From NCBI GenBank assembly GCA_017396925.1, contig JAFQKM010000276.1, positions 1 through 6,238 on the forward strand: 6,238 nt of DNA, in the 5' to 3' direction. Source of the stretch: Clostridia bacterium (GTDB taxonomy: Bacteria; Bacillota; Clostridia; Oscillospirales; Butyricicoccaceae). Below are positions 1 to 5,245 of this stretch, piece after piece; the stretch's first letter is position 1; each line of letters begins with the position of its first letter. The notes beneath the pieces were generated by a model, which saw only the letters and a list, made by a program, of their open reading frames with translations, was not told the origin of the DNA and did not search any database. The position numbers were made by a program, and so were the translations under genes.

Positions 1-260
1 AAGCCGAGGTGATCACCCTGCGGCAGGAAATCGAAGTACAGGAACGACAGAACGAAAATGTAGAAAGGTTCATTCGGAAAGCCAAGAACTATGTGGGGAT
101 CGAGACCCTTGATCCGTATGCGCTGAGAGAACTTGTACAGGCAATCTATGTAGATGCACCGGACAAGTCCACCGGCAAGCGTCGGCAGCATATCCACATC
201 AAGTACGACGGCATCGGATTTATCCCTCTGGATGAACTGATGAAAAAGGAAACGGCGTGA
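1..260 (+). CDS. Large serine recombinase, C-terminal fragment (DUF4368-type tail)
   Basis: This is the 3' end of a site-specific recombinase; the catalytic N-terminus lies outside the window. The frame is open from base 3 (first full codon GCC) with no stop upstream, so the GTG at 9 is most likely an internal valine rather than a start. The visible 85 or so residues run from a charged, helical coiled-coil-like stretch (LRQEIEVQERQNENVERF) through a KNYVGIETLDPYALRELVQAIYV-like segment to a final beta-rich HIHIKYDGIGFI. That order is typical of the DUF4368 tail of large serine recombinases in Firmicutes transposons and integrative elements (Tn4451/TnpX and TndX-like). Such genes commonly sit at the terminus of the element they move, so an element probably extends leftward from here. 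It ends at TGA 258-260, inside a perfect hairpin. Family assignment rests on recall of the tail pattern. The specific element cannot be named. Confidence 0.82.
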   Translation, partial: AEVITLRQEIEVQERQNENVERFIRKAKNYVGIETLDPYALRELVQAIYVDAPDKSTGKRRQHIHIKYDGIGFIPLDELMKKETA

Positions 261-275
261 CCGAAGTCACGCCGT
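252..275 (+). terminator. Perfect hairpin overlapping the recombinase stop codon
   Basis: Two 10-base arms (ACGGCGTGAC at 252-261 and GTCACGCCGT at 266-275) pair perfectly around a CGAA tetraloop. The TGA stop of the recombinase is inside the left arm. The hairpin is followed by CCCCC, not a T-run, so it is not a classical intrinsic terminator. It may protect the 3' end of the mRNA or help termination together with the hairpins and T-tract downstream. Confidence 0.55.
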
Positions 276-278
276 CCC

Positions 279-300
279 CCTGAAAACATACGATTTCAGG
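279..300. repeat. Short inverted repeat downstream of the recombinase
   Basis: CCTGAAA at 279-285 and TTTCAGG at 294-300 are perfect inverted copies around an 8-nt loop. This second hairpin starts 3 nt after the previous one. It is followed by AT-rich sequence with two direct TTTTAC copies (311-316 and 319-324). It could be part of the transcript's 3' structure or of the recombinase's end or attachment site; the sequence does not decide between them. Confidence 0.4.
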
Positions 301-331
301 AATTATTGAATTTTACTGTTTTACGACCACC

Positions 332-356
332 GGGCATTAGCCCTGCGTCTTTTTTT
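332..356 (+). terminator. Possible weak terminator after the recombinase
   Basis: A short GGGC (332-335), ATTA loop, GCCC (340-343) stem is followed six bases later by an uninterrupted T-tract from 350 to 356 and more T-rich sequence. The stem is only 4 bp, so this is a weak candidate. Its orientation fits ending transcription from the recombinase. Confidence 0.35.
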
Positions 357-377
357 ATTTCTCTCCGAGATAAGTAT

Positions 378-391
378 AGCTATTTATAGCT
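378..391. repeat. AT-rich inverted repeat at the 3' side of the small membrane-protein gene
   Basis: AGCTAT at 378-383 and ATAGCT at 386-391 are inverted copies separated by TT. The repeat lies 7 nt beyond the stop of the minus-strand gene at 398-667. There is no T-run on the minus-strand side. On the plus strand a TTTTT run follows at 394-398. It may be a weak 3'-end hairpin. Confidence 0.3.
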
Positions 392-397
392 GACTTT

Positions 398-667
398 TTA
401 TTTGCGCACGGGATGTATGCTCAAATCATCAAACAATCCATCCCGGATGACAACCTTATCACCGATCGCCAATTCTTCCCCCGTCGCGACATAGGAAAGA
501 TAGTCTTCAACAAGTGTTACTCTTTTGCCATCGTCTGATTTGATCACAACAGCGTCATTCACAAACTCGGTTACGGTTCCTTTTTTGGGAAGGTCTGCAA
601 ACAAACTTACAGCAGCTACCAAAACCAACCAACATACGCCAATGATCACTTTCTTTTTCCTGCTCAT
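398..667 (-). CDS. Small membrane-anchored protein of unknown function (89 aa)
   Basis: I do not recognise this protein. It starts with a basic MSRKKK, then a single hydrophobic segment (about residues 7-24, VIIGVCWLVLVAAVSLFA). The remaining 65 or so residues have alternating beta-strand character (TVTEFVNDAVVIKSDDGKRV, then GDKVVIRDG), which suggests a small beta-barrel or OB-like domain outside the membrane. There is no lipobox, so a signal anchor or ordinary signal peptide is likely. The start is well supported: AAAGGAG (minus strand, bases 677-683) lies 9 nt before the ATG, and an extended -10 promoter lies upstream. It is divergent from the ApbE gene. It lacks the cysteine motif of NusG domain II proteins, so it is not the usual ApbE/Gx neighbour. 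It is visibly more AT-rich than the genes to its right, which may link it to the recombinase side of the junction. Confidence 0.75.
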   Translation of the reverse strand: MSRKKKVIIGVCWLVLVAAVSLFADLPKKGTVTEFVNDAVVIKSDDGKRVTLVEDYLSYVATGEELAIGDKVVIRDGLFDDLSIHPVRK

Positions 668-754
668 GTATGCACGCTCCTTTACTGCATTCAGGTTTGC
701 TTAACTGTCCTATATAGGCGGAAAGCGCCGGCAAAACTTCCAAATTACAATTAT

Positions 755-783
755 ATTATAGCATATTCCTATCTATTTGTCTT
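755..783 (-). promoter_or_regulatory. Extended -10 promoter for the small membrane-protein gene
   Basis: Read on the minus strand, AAGACA (778-783) is followed after a 17-nt spacer by TATAAT (755-760). The three bases before the -10 are TGC, giving the TGnTATAAT extended -10 pattern. The -35 matches TTGACA at four of six positions. The predicted transcript would start near 748 and carry a leader of about 80 nt before the ATG at 667. The call is from consensus matching only. Confidence 0.65.
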
Positions 784-897
784 ATTTCGGAAGCAAGTTC
801 TTATATATTTGCAATATTTCCCGAACCTCAGTCAGAGAGTTTTATTTTACAGATGCCCCGTTTTATGTTAGGCTATAAGGCAGAAAGGAAGACTTCC

Positions 898-1890
898 ATG
901 AAACTGATCTGTAAACTGTTATCCGTGCTTCTGTGCGGATTTCTGCTGGCCGGCTGTGCGCCCAAAAGCGAAAGCCGCACCTTCTTTGCCATGGATACTG
1001 TTATGAACCTGACGGTCTGCGGCGAGGAAGGTCTGCTCGACGATCTCCAGACCCGTGTGCAGACACTGGAAAAGCACCTGTCGGTCACCGATCCGCAAAG
1101 TGAGATCTATGCCCTCAATCAGAATGGCAGCACCCGGCTGTCGGACGACACACGCGAATTGCTGGAGCTGGCCCTCGGCTTCTGCCGGGCCACCGACGGC
1201 GCGCTGGATATCACGATCTACCCTGCCCTGTGTGTCTGGGGATTCACCACCGATAGCTATCAGGTGCCCGATGACGATACCCTTGCGGCACTGCGGGAAA
1301 CCATCGATTATACGGCCGTCACGCTGGATGGCGAGACGGCTTCCATCCCCGAAGGGGTCATGGTCGACCTCGGCGCCGTGGCCAAGGGCTACACGGCCCT
1401 GGTGCTGACCCGTATGCTGGCCGATGCCGGCGTCGAGTCGGCCCTGCTCGATCTGGGCGGCAACATCCAGGCCATCGGCGAGAATCCCGAAGGACGGCCC
1501 TGGGGCGTCGCTGTGCAGGACCCCTTCGGTGAAGGCTATCTGGGTGTGCTCAGCGTGACCGATCGCGCTGTGGTCACTTCGGGCGGCTACGAGCGTAATT
1601 TCGAGCAGAACGGCGTAATCTACCACCATATCCTCGATCCCGATACGGCGGCTCCGGCCGACAGCGGCCTCTGTGCCGTCACGGTGGTGGGGGAAAACGG
1701 CCTGACCTGTGATGCCCTCTCAACTGCCCTCTATGTTATGGGCAAAGACGCTGCCCTCGACTTCTGGCGCAGTCGGGAGGATTTTGAATGTATCCTCGTC
1801 GAACCGAACGGCGCCGTCACCGTGACCGAAGGGCTGCAGGACTGCTTCCGTGCCCATGTGGACGCCGTCACGGTCGCCGAAAGGGGGTAA
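898..1890 (+). CDS. apbE: FAD:protein FMN transferase, ApbE-family lipoprotein
   Basis: The protein transfers FMN from FAD to a Ser/Thr of exported flavoproteins, using Mg2+, outside the cytoplasmic membrane. I start it at ATG 898, not the in-frame ATG at 853. AGGA at 886-889 is well spaced, and the product then begins with a lipoprotein signal (MKLICKLLSVLL) ending in LAGC, with Cys20 as the lipidated residue. The 330-aa length is normal for the family. Motifs in order: FFAMDTVMN (29-37), GALDITIYPALCVWGF (101-116), VDLGAVAKGY (156-165), ALLDLGGNI (182-190), VVTSGGYERNF (225-235), YHHILDP (242-248) and CDALSTALYVMG (271-282), where Asp272 is the expected metal ligand. One oddity is DPDTAAP (247-253), where most relatives have DPxTGxP. 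It is co-transcribed with the Gx-family gene 3 nt downstream. No FMN-acceptor protein is visible in the window. No convincing promoter was found in 668-897. Confidence 0.95.
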   Translation: MKLICKLLSVLLCGFLLAGCAPKSESRTFFAMDTVMNLTVCGEEGLLDDLQTRVQTLEKHLSVTDPQSEIYALNQNGSTRLSDDTRELLELALGFCRATDGALDITIYPALCVWGFTTDSYQVPDDDTLAALRETIDYTAVTLDGETASIPEGVMVDLGAVAKGYTALVLTRMLADAGVESALLDLGGNIQAIGENPEGRPWGVAVQDPFGEGYLGVLSVTDRAVVTSGGYERNFEQNGVIYHHILDPDTAAPADSGLCAVTVVGENGLTCDALSTALYVMGKDAALDFWRSREDFECILVEPNGAVTVTEGLQDCFRAHVDAVTVAERG

Positions 1891-1893
1891 ACC

Positions 1894-2379
1894 ATGCAGA
1901 CACATCGCCTGGTGCGCGACGCACTGCTGACCGCCGTTGCTCTGACCATCTTTATGGTCGAAGCCCAGATCCCGGCGCCTGTCCCCATCCCCGGCATCAA
2001 GCTGGGTCTGGCCAATATCGTCACCCTCTATGCCCTCTTTGTGCTGGGGCCCTGGGATGCCCTCGGCATCCTGCTGGCCCGCATCCTGCTGGGCAGCCTC
2101 TTTGCCGGCAATATGATGGTATTGCTCTACAGCCTCGCCGGCGGCCTGCTTTGCTGGGCCATCAGCTGCGACCTGAAAAAGATCATGACCCTGCAGCAGA
2201 TCTGGCTCTGCTCGATCTTCGGGGCCATCGCCCATAATCTGGGCCAGATGGCGGTGGCCGTAGCCATCACCCGGACCCCCGGCCTGCTGGTCTATCTGCC
2301 GGCCCTGATGCTGTCGGGCGTTATTGCCGGCGCCTTCACCGGCTGGGCGGCCCAGTTCCTTGTACACCGAATGCCATAA
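1894..2379 (+). CDS. Gx/EetB-like membrane protein (heptaprenyl diphosphate synthase component I family)
   Basis: This 161-aa protein is almost entirely hydrophobic, with about five membrane segments (roughly residues 10-24, 38-52, 55-70, 76-92 and 104-125, and a further one near 131-153). The family signature PIPGIKLGLANIVTLYAL (31-48) is clear, followed by RILLGSLFAGN (63-73), LYSLAGGLLCW (78-88) and IFGAIAHNLGQMAVA (108-122). The family (Pfam Hpre_diP_synt_I) is often annotated as heptaprenyl diphosphate synthase subunit I or as a Gx transporter. As I recall, EetB of the Listeria extracellular electron-transfer locus belongs to it, and homologues are often encoded beside ApbE and NusG-domain-II proteins. 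The ribosome binding site AGGGGG (1882-1887) lies within the last codons of apbE and the gap between the genes is 3 nt, so the two are translationally close and in one operon. The exact function is unsettled; quinone or flavin export-related roles are inference. Confidence 0.9.
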   Translation: MQTHRLVRDALLTAVALTIFMVEAQIPAPVPIPGIKLGLANIVTLYALFVLGPWDALGILLARILLGSLFAGNMMVLLYSLAGGLLCWAISCDLKKIMTLQQIWLCSIFGAIAHNLGQMAVAVAITRTPGLLVYLPALMLSGVIAGAFTGWAAQFLVHRMP

Positions 2380-2380
2380 G

Positions 2381-2412
2381 AAAAAAGCACCCTTTCGGGT
2401 GCTTTTTATTTT
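2381..2412. terminator. Bidirectional intrinsic terminator between convergent genes
   Basis: The arms AAAAAGCACCC (2382-2392) and GGGTGCTTTTT (2397-2407) pair perfectly around a TTTC loop, with a 6-bp GC-rich core. T-runs follow on the plus strand (TTTTTATTTT) and A-runs precede it, giving a T-run on the minus strand. It begins right after the stop of the Gx gene, and its far edge overlaps the stop codon (2411-2413) of the deacetylase gene, so it can serve both. Confidence 0.92.
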
Positions 2413-3757
2413 AGTCCATGGGAGGTCTTGCCGGGTCGAGCACCAGTGCAGGATCAAAGAAATGGTTGGATACGCGCTCGGGGTGCTTGATCATGGTATA
2501 GCCATCGAGGTTGAGGCGCTCCATATAGAAGACGTCATCCTCGAACCACGCATTCATATTGGAACCGACGGGGCAGTAGATGTTAAAGCCGCCCTCTTCG
2601 ATCAGATAACGGAAGCGCTCTTCATCGGCGCCGAAGTGGACGCCGAAGGGCGAGATGAAGATGTTGGTCTCGCCGACATAGGGCTCGATCTCGTTCTTCC
2701 AGCGGCCGGTATCATAGGCCATCTCGTCCATGGTGATGGTCAGCTTGTTCCAGTACTGGTTGTGGGTGTAGCTGTGGCTGGAGATCTGCCAACCCCAATT
2801 GCGCAGGGCCTGGGCGATCTCCTCGACCTTGGCCAGCATGGCCTTCTGCTCGTCGGGGGTAAACCAGTCGAGGTCGGTGATGCGATAGCCGAAGGCGCCG
2901 GCATAGCCGGTCTCGGCCACGATGCCTTTGGCGCCGCGGAAGGAGAACTCGGGATGCTCAAGGACAAAGGAGTCGAGGATGGGCATGACGTCGCCGTCGT
3001 AGGTGGCATGCTCGGTGCCATCGGCATCCTTGACAATGGTGACCACGCGGCCGTTTTCATCAACATCAAGGCGGTCGGCAAAGCCGTCGGTCTTCATATA
3101 GTCATAATAGTTGACGTCGTCGATCGAAATGACCAGCGGCTTCTTGCCCTCGGGCAGCAGGATCTGTTTGGGCTGTGCCTTGCCGTTGGCGTCCAGCTCG
3201 ACCAGCTCGGTGATATCATAGAGGACAAAGTCGTTTTCCAGCAGCAGAGGCAGCATCTTCTGGAATTCGCTGACGGTGGTCATCCATTCGTTGTAGCCCT
3301 TGGCCGAATGGCCGATATTGTCGAAGGCCAGGTCGGTATCGATAATCAGGCTGTGGAAGAAGATGTGGTAATAGCGGCCGGTATAGGGCACCAGCGCCGC
3401 CTTCAGGCCCTCGAACTCGGTGCGCTTGGCAGCGATATCATCGCCCTCTTTTCCCTCCAGCAGGGCCAGCGCCTCGTCGTAGTAATAGCCGCGGGCCAAC
3501 AGATCGGCCTCGGCCAGCACATCGGCATTGGGGCCGGCCTGCGGCTCATCGCCCGATACATTTTCCTGATCCGGTGTGTTGTTCTGCTCCAGGCCGGGTG
3601 CATCGGTATCGGGTGCATCTCCCTTAACCGGCAGATCACGGTCGGGCAGGAAGCGGATCAGCGCAAAAACAGCCATGGCCAGCGCCAGGGCAGCCAGAAT
3701 ATATAAAGGCCAGCGGGGCATCGGATTGCCGCGGCCGGCGTCGTGTTTCAGTGCCAT
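2411..3757 (-). CDS. Membrane-anchored polysaccharide deacetylase-like protein (divergent NodB domain)
   Basis: A likely carbohydrate esterase 4-type enzyme that removes acetyl groups from surface polysaccharide, anchored outside the membrane. Two ATGs compete. The one at 3763 touches the ribosome binding site GAGGGA, while the one at 3757 sits 6 nt after it, so I choose 3757 (448 aa). Layout from that start: a short basic head, one hydrophobic anchor (about 17-36), an acidic Asp/Pro/Gly/Asn linker (about 37-78), a helical stretch (79-120), and the catalytic part from FFHSLI (133-138). Motif 1 is SIDDV (211-215), keeping the two Asp but not the usual TFDDG. Motif 2 is HSYTH (328-332), keeping both metal His. 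ISPFGVH (368-374) replaces the usual RxPxG. The roughly 110 residues between motifs 1 and 2 are longer than in typical PgdA-like enzymes. The gene is single, between a palindromic promoter and a shared terminator. The substrate is not evident. Confidence 0.82.
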   Translation of the reverse strand: MALKHDAGRGNPMPRWPLYILAALALAMAVFALIRFLPDRDLPVKGDAPDTDAPGLEQNNTPDQENVSGDEPQAGPNADVLAEADLLARGYYYDEALALLEGKEGDDIAAKRTEFEGLKAALVPYTGRYYHIFFHSLIIDTDLAFDNIGHSAKGYNEWMTTVSEFQKMLPLLLENDFVLYDITELVELDANGKAQPKQILLPEGKKPLVISIDDVNYYDYMKTDGFADRLDVDENGRVVTIVKDADGTEHATYDGDVMPILDSFVLEHPEFSFRGAKGIVAETGYAGAFGYRITDLDWFTPDEQKAMLAKVEEIAQALRNWGWQISSHSYTHNQYWNKLTITMDEMAYDTGRWKNEIEPYVGETNIFISPFGVHFGADEERFRYLIEEGGFNIYCPVGSNMNAWFEDDVFYMERLNLDGYTMIKHPERVSNHFFDPALVLDPARPPMD

Positions 3758-3785
3758 AATCATTCCCTCATTTCAGTATCATTTC

Positions 3786-3805
3786 ATAATGGTCTGTCCA
3801 TTATA
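3786..3805 (-). promoter_or_regulatory. -10 box within a perfect inverted repeat (candidate operator) upstream of the deacetylase
   Basis: Read on the minus strand, TATAAT (3800-3805) is a consensus -10 box, placing the transcript start near 3793 and about 36 nt before the chosen ATG. No good -35 is visible at 16-18 nt upstream. The inverted repeat ATAATGG (3786-3792), TCTGT, CCATTAT (3798-3804) is perfect over 7 bp per arm and covers the -10 and the predicted start. Such a position fits a repressor binding site, or a small hairpin near the mRNA 5' end. Confidence 0.5.
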
Positions 3806-3864
3806 CTATACAGACGCACAAAAGGCGAGGTTTGTTCCGACAATTTTCGAGATTTTTCACATAG

Positions 3865-3895
3865 AAAAAAGACCGCCCACAGCGGGGCGGTCTTT
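3865..3895 (-). terminator. Intrinsic terminator of the M20 peptidase operon
   Basis: AAAGACCGCCC (3868-3878) and GGGCGGTCTTT (3885-3895) form a perfect 11-bp stem around a 6-nt loop. Read on the minus strand, the stem runs into six T residues (complement of 3865-3870). It begins 16 nt after the stop codon of the peptidase gene at 3912 and matches a rho-independent terminator well. Confidence 0.93.
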
Positions 3896-3911
3896 CTGTA
3901 TCAGCAAAGGG

Positions 3912-5207
3912 TTACTTTGCCAGATTTTCCATCAGTTCGAGGTAGGTTTCCTTGGTCAGAGGAGCCTTGAAGTTGTTCTTGACTTCCATGCCCTTTTCAC
4001 AGTCGTTGGCCAGCAGATCGACAACGGTCATGGCCAGCATCTTGGCAGCCTTGATGTAGGCCAGATCGGGATCGGCGATCTCGTAGTGCGAGGAGTGGCC
4101 GACACCCTCAGCGCCGCCGACGAAGGCATGGACGGTGGGGATCAGGTTGGAAACGTCGTTGGCTTCGGTTGTGCCGCCGAAGGGGGACTTGCCCAGGCGC
4201 TCTTCGCCGACCAGCTCGACGATGTTGCCTTCGACCAGAGCCTTCAGCTCGGGCGACTCGACCGAGAACAGGTAACCGGGCAGGTTGTAGATCTTGCACT
4301 CGGCGCCCATAGCCATTGCGCCGGCCTGCAGGGCACGGTCGATCTTGGCGGATGCATCCTTGATGGCCTCTGTGGAACGGCCGCGGACGAAGGTCTCGAT
4401 CTGGACGAATGCGGGAACAACGTTTACGAGGCTGCCGCCCTTGGTGATGATGGGATGGAAACGGATGCCGTCTTCATCCTTGAATGTGGTGCGCAGTGCG
4501 TCGCAGGCGGTCAGACCGATCTTGGCAGCGTCCAGCGCGTTGACGCCCATGTGGGGAGCTGCAGCGTGGCTTTCCTTACCGATATACTGGATGATCTTGG
4601 CGACAAAGCCCATGCCGCCGGGGCCGCCGGCTGTCATCTTGTCGTTGACGCCGGTGTGCTGCATGATCATCATGTCGACGTCGTCAAAAACGCCCAGCTT
4701 GATGAACTCCTGCTTGCCGCCCAGGAAGGAGATCTTGCCCTGCTGCATCATTTCATTTCTCCACTCCAGCTCGACGCCTTCCTCGGCAGGAACTGCCATG
4801 AGGGCAACGTCGCCGGCCAGATGCTCCATAACGCCCGATTCCTTCAGGCCGTAGGCAACGCCCATGACCGAAGCGATCTGTGCGAAATGGCCGCAGGAAT
4901 GTGCAGCGCCGGTAACGGGGTCGGCACAGCGATGCTCGGGTGCAACAACGGCGTCCAGCTCGCCCATGACGGCAACCTTCAGCTTATGCTCCTTGCCGGG
5001 CATATTGGCGACAACGCCGGTGATGGCGATCTCGTCCTTGTATTCCAGGCCCAGCTCGTCGAAGACGGCCTTGACCTTGGCAGCGGTCTTGAACTCCTTA
5101 TAACCCAGTTCGGGTTCCTGGAAAATGCTTTCGCCGATGGCGATGATCTTATCGGCGTTCTTGTCGATGGCGGCGCATACGGCGGCCTTCATTTCCTGTA
5201 CTGTCAT
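3912..5207 (-). CDS. M20-family metallopeptidase/amidohydrolase (complete copy)
   Basis: A 431-aa, probably cytosolic, di-metal amidohydrolase related to the M20D/AbgB group, which cleaves N-acyl amino acids, p-aminobenzoyl-glutamate or small peptides; its own substrate is unknown. The start ATG 5207 follows AAGGAG by 9 nt and the length is typical. Visible motifs: FQEPELGYKEF (29-39); GELDAV (82-87); AHSCGHFAQ (102-110), with Cys105 and His107 as likely metal ligands; PAEEG (140-144), with Glu142 as likely catalytic base and Glu143 as ligand; MQHTG (182-186) with His184; the dimerisation-domain segment GKESHAAAPHMGVNALDAA (210-228); GGSLVNVVPAFVQIET (257-272); TTEANDVSNLIP (346-357); and GHSS (370-373), with His371 as the likely last ligand. 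There is no signal peptide. It is the downstream member of a tandem pair and probably transcribed from a promoter ahead of the other copy, since only 38 AT-rich nt separate them. Confidence 0.93.
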   Translation of the reverse strand: MTVQEMKAAVCAAIDKNADKIIAIGESIFQEPELGYKEFKTAAKVKAVFDELGLEYKDEIAITGVVANMPGKEHKLKVAVMGELDAVVAPEHRCADPVTGAAHSCGHFAQIASVMGVAYGLKESGVMEHLAGDVALMAVPAEEGVELEWRNEMMQQGKISFLGGKQEFIKLGVFDDVDMMIMQHTGVNDKMTAGGPGGMGFVAKIIQYIGKESHAAAPHMGVNALDAAKIGLTACDALRTTFKDEDGIRFHPIITKGGSLVNVVPAFVQIETFVRGRSTEAIKDASAKIDRALQAGAMAMGAECKIYNLPGYLFSVESPELKALVEGNIVELVGEERLGKSPFGGTTEANDVSNLIPTVHAFVGGAEGVGHSSHYEIADPDLAYIKAAKMLAMTVVDLLANDCEKGMEVKNNFKAPLTKETYLELMENLAK

Positions 5208-5245
5208 GGTGCGTTTCTCCTTTTTCTATAATTTATATGTAATGC

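Noticed and set aside
777..809. Plus-strand promoter for apbE (TTGTCT with downstream TATA-rich sequence)
   Set aside because: Spacings of 18-21 nt between the candidate boxes and the general AT-richness make it indistinguishable from chance, so it was not listed.
853..897. Upstream in-frame ATG as the start of apbE
   Set aside because: It would put 15 non-hydrophobic residues ahead of the lipoprotein signal; the ATG at 898 has a well-placed ribosome binding site and gives a standard signal peptide.
919..1629. A 236-codon minus-strand open frame within apbE
   Set aside because: It is fully antisense to apbE, has no ribosome binding site that I can see, and its His/Gly/Asp-rich translation has no family motif.
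1720..2457. A 245-codon minus-strand open frame across the apbE-Gx junction
   Set aside because: It crosses the terminator and two well-supported plus-strand genes; the translation is Gln/Gly/Asp-rich and not protein-like.
2324..3706. A 460-codon plus-strand open frame opposite the deacetylase gene
   Set aside because: It starts inside the Gx gene, reads through the bidirectional terminator, and mirrors the deacetylase coding sequence; the low-complexity Gly/Val/Asp/Ile-rich translation is typical of an antisense shadow.
3576..5231. A 551-codon open frame on the plus strand, antisense to the M20 gene and the deacetylase 5' end
   Set aside because: It is antisense to clear family members, crosses their promoter and terminator, and its translation has no recognisable motifs. 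Long antisense open frames are expected in GC-rich genes with biased third positions.
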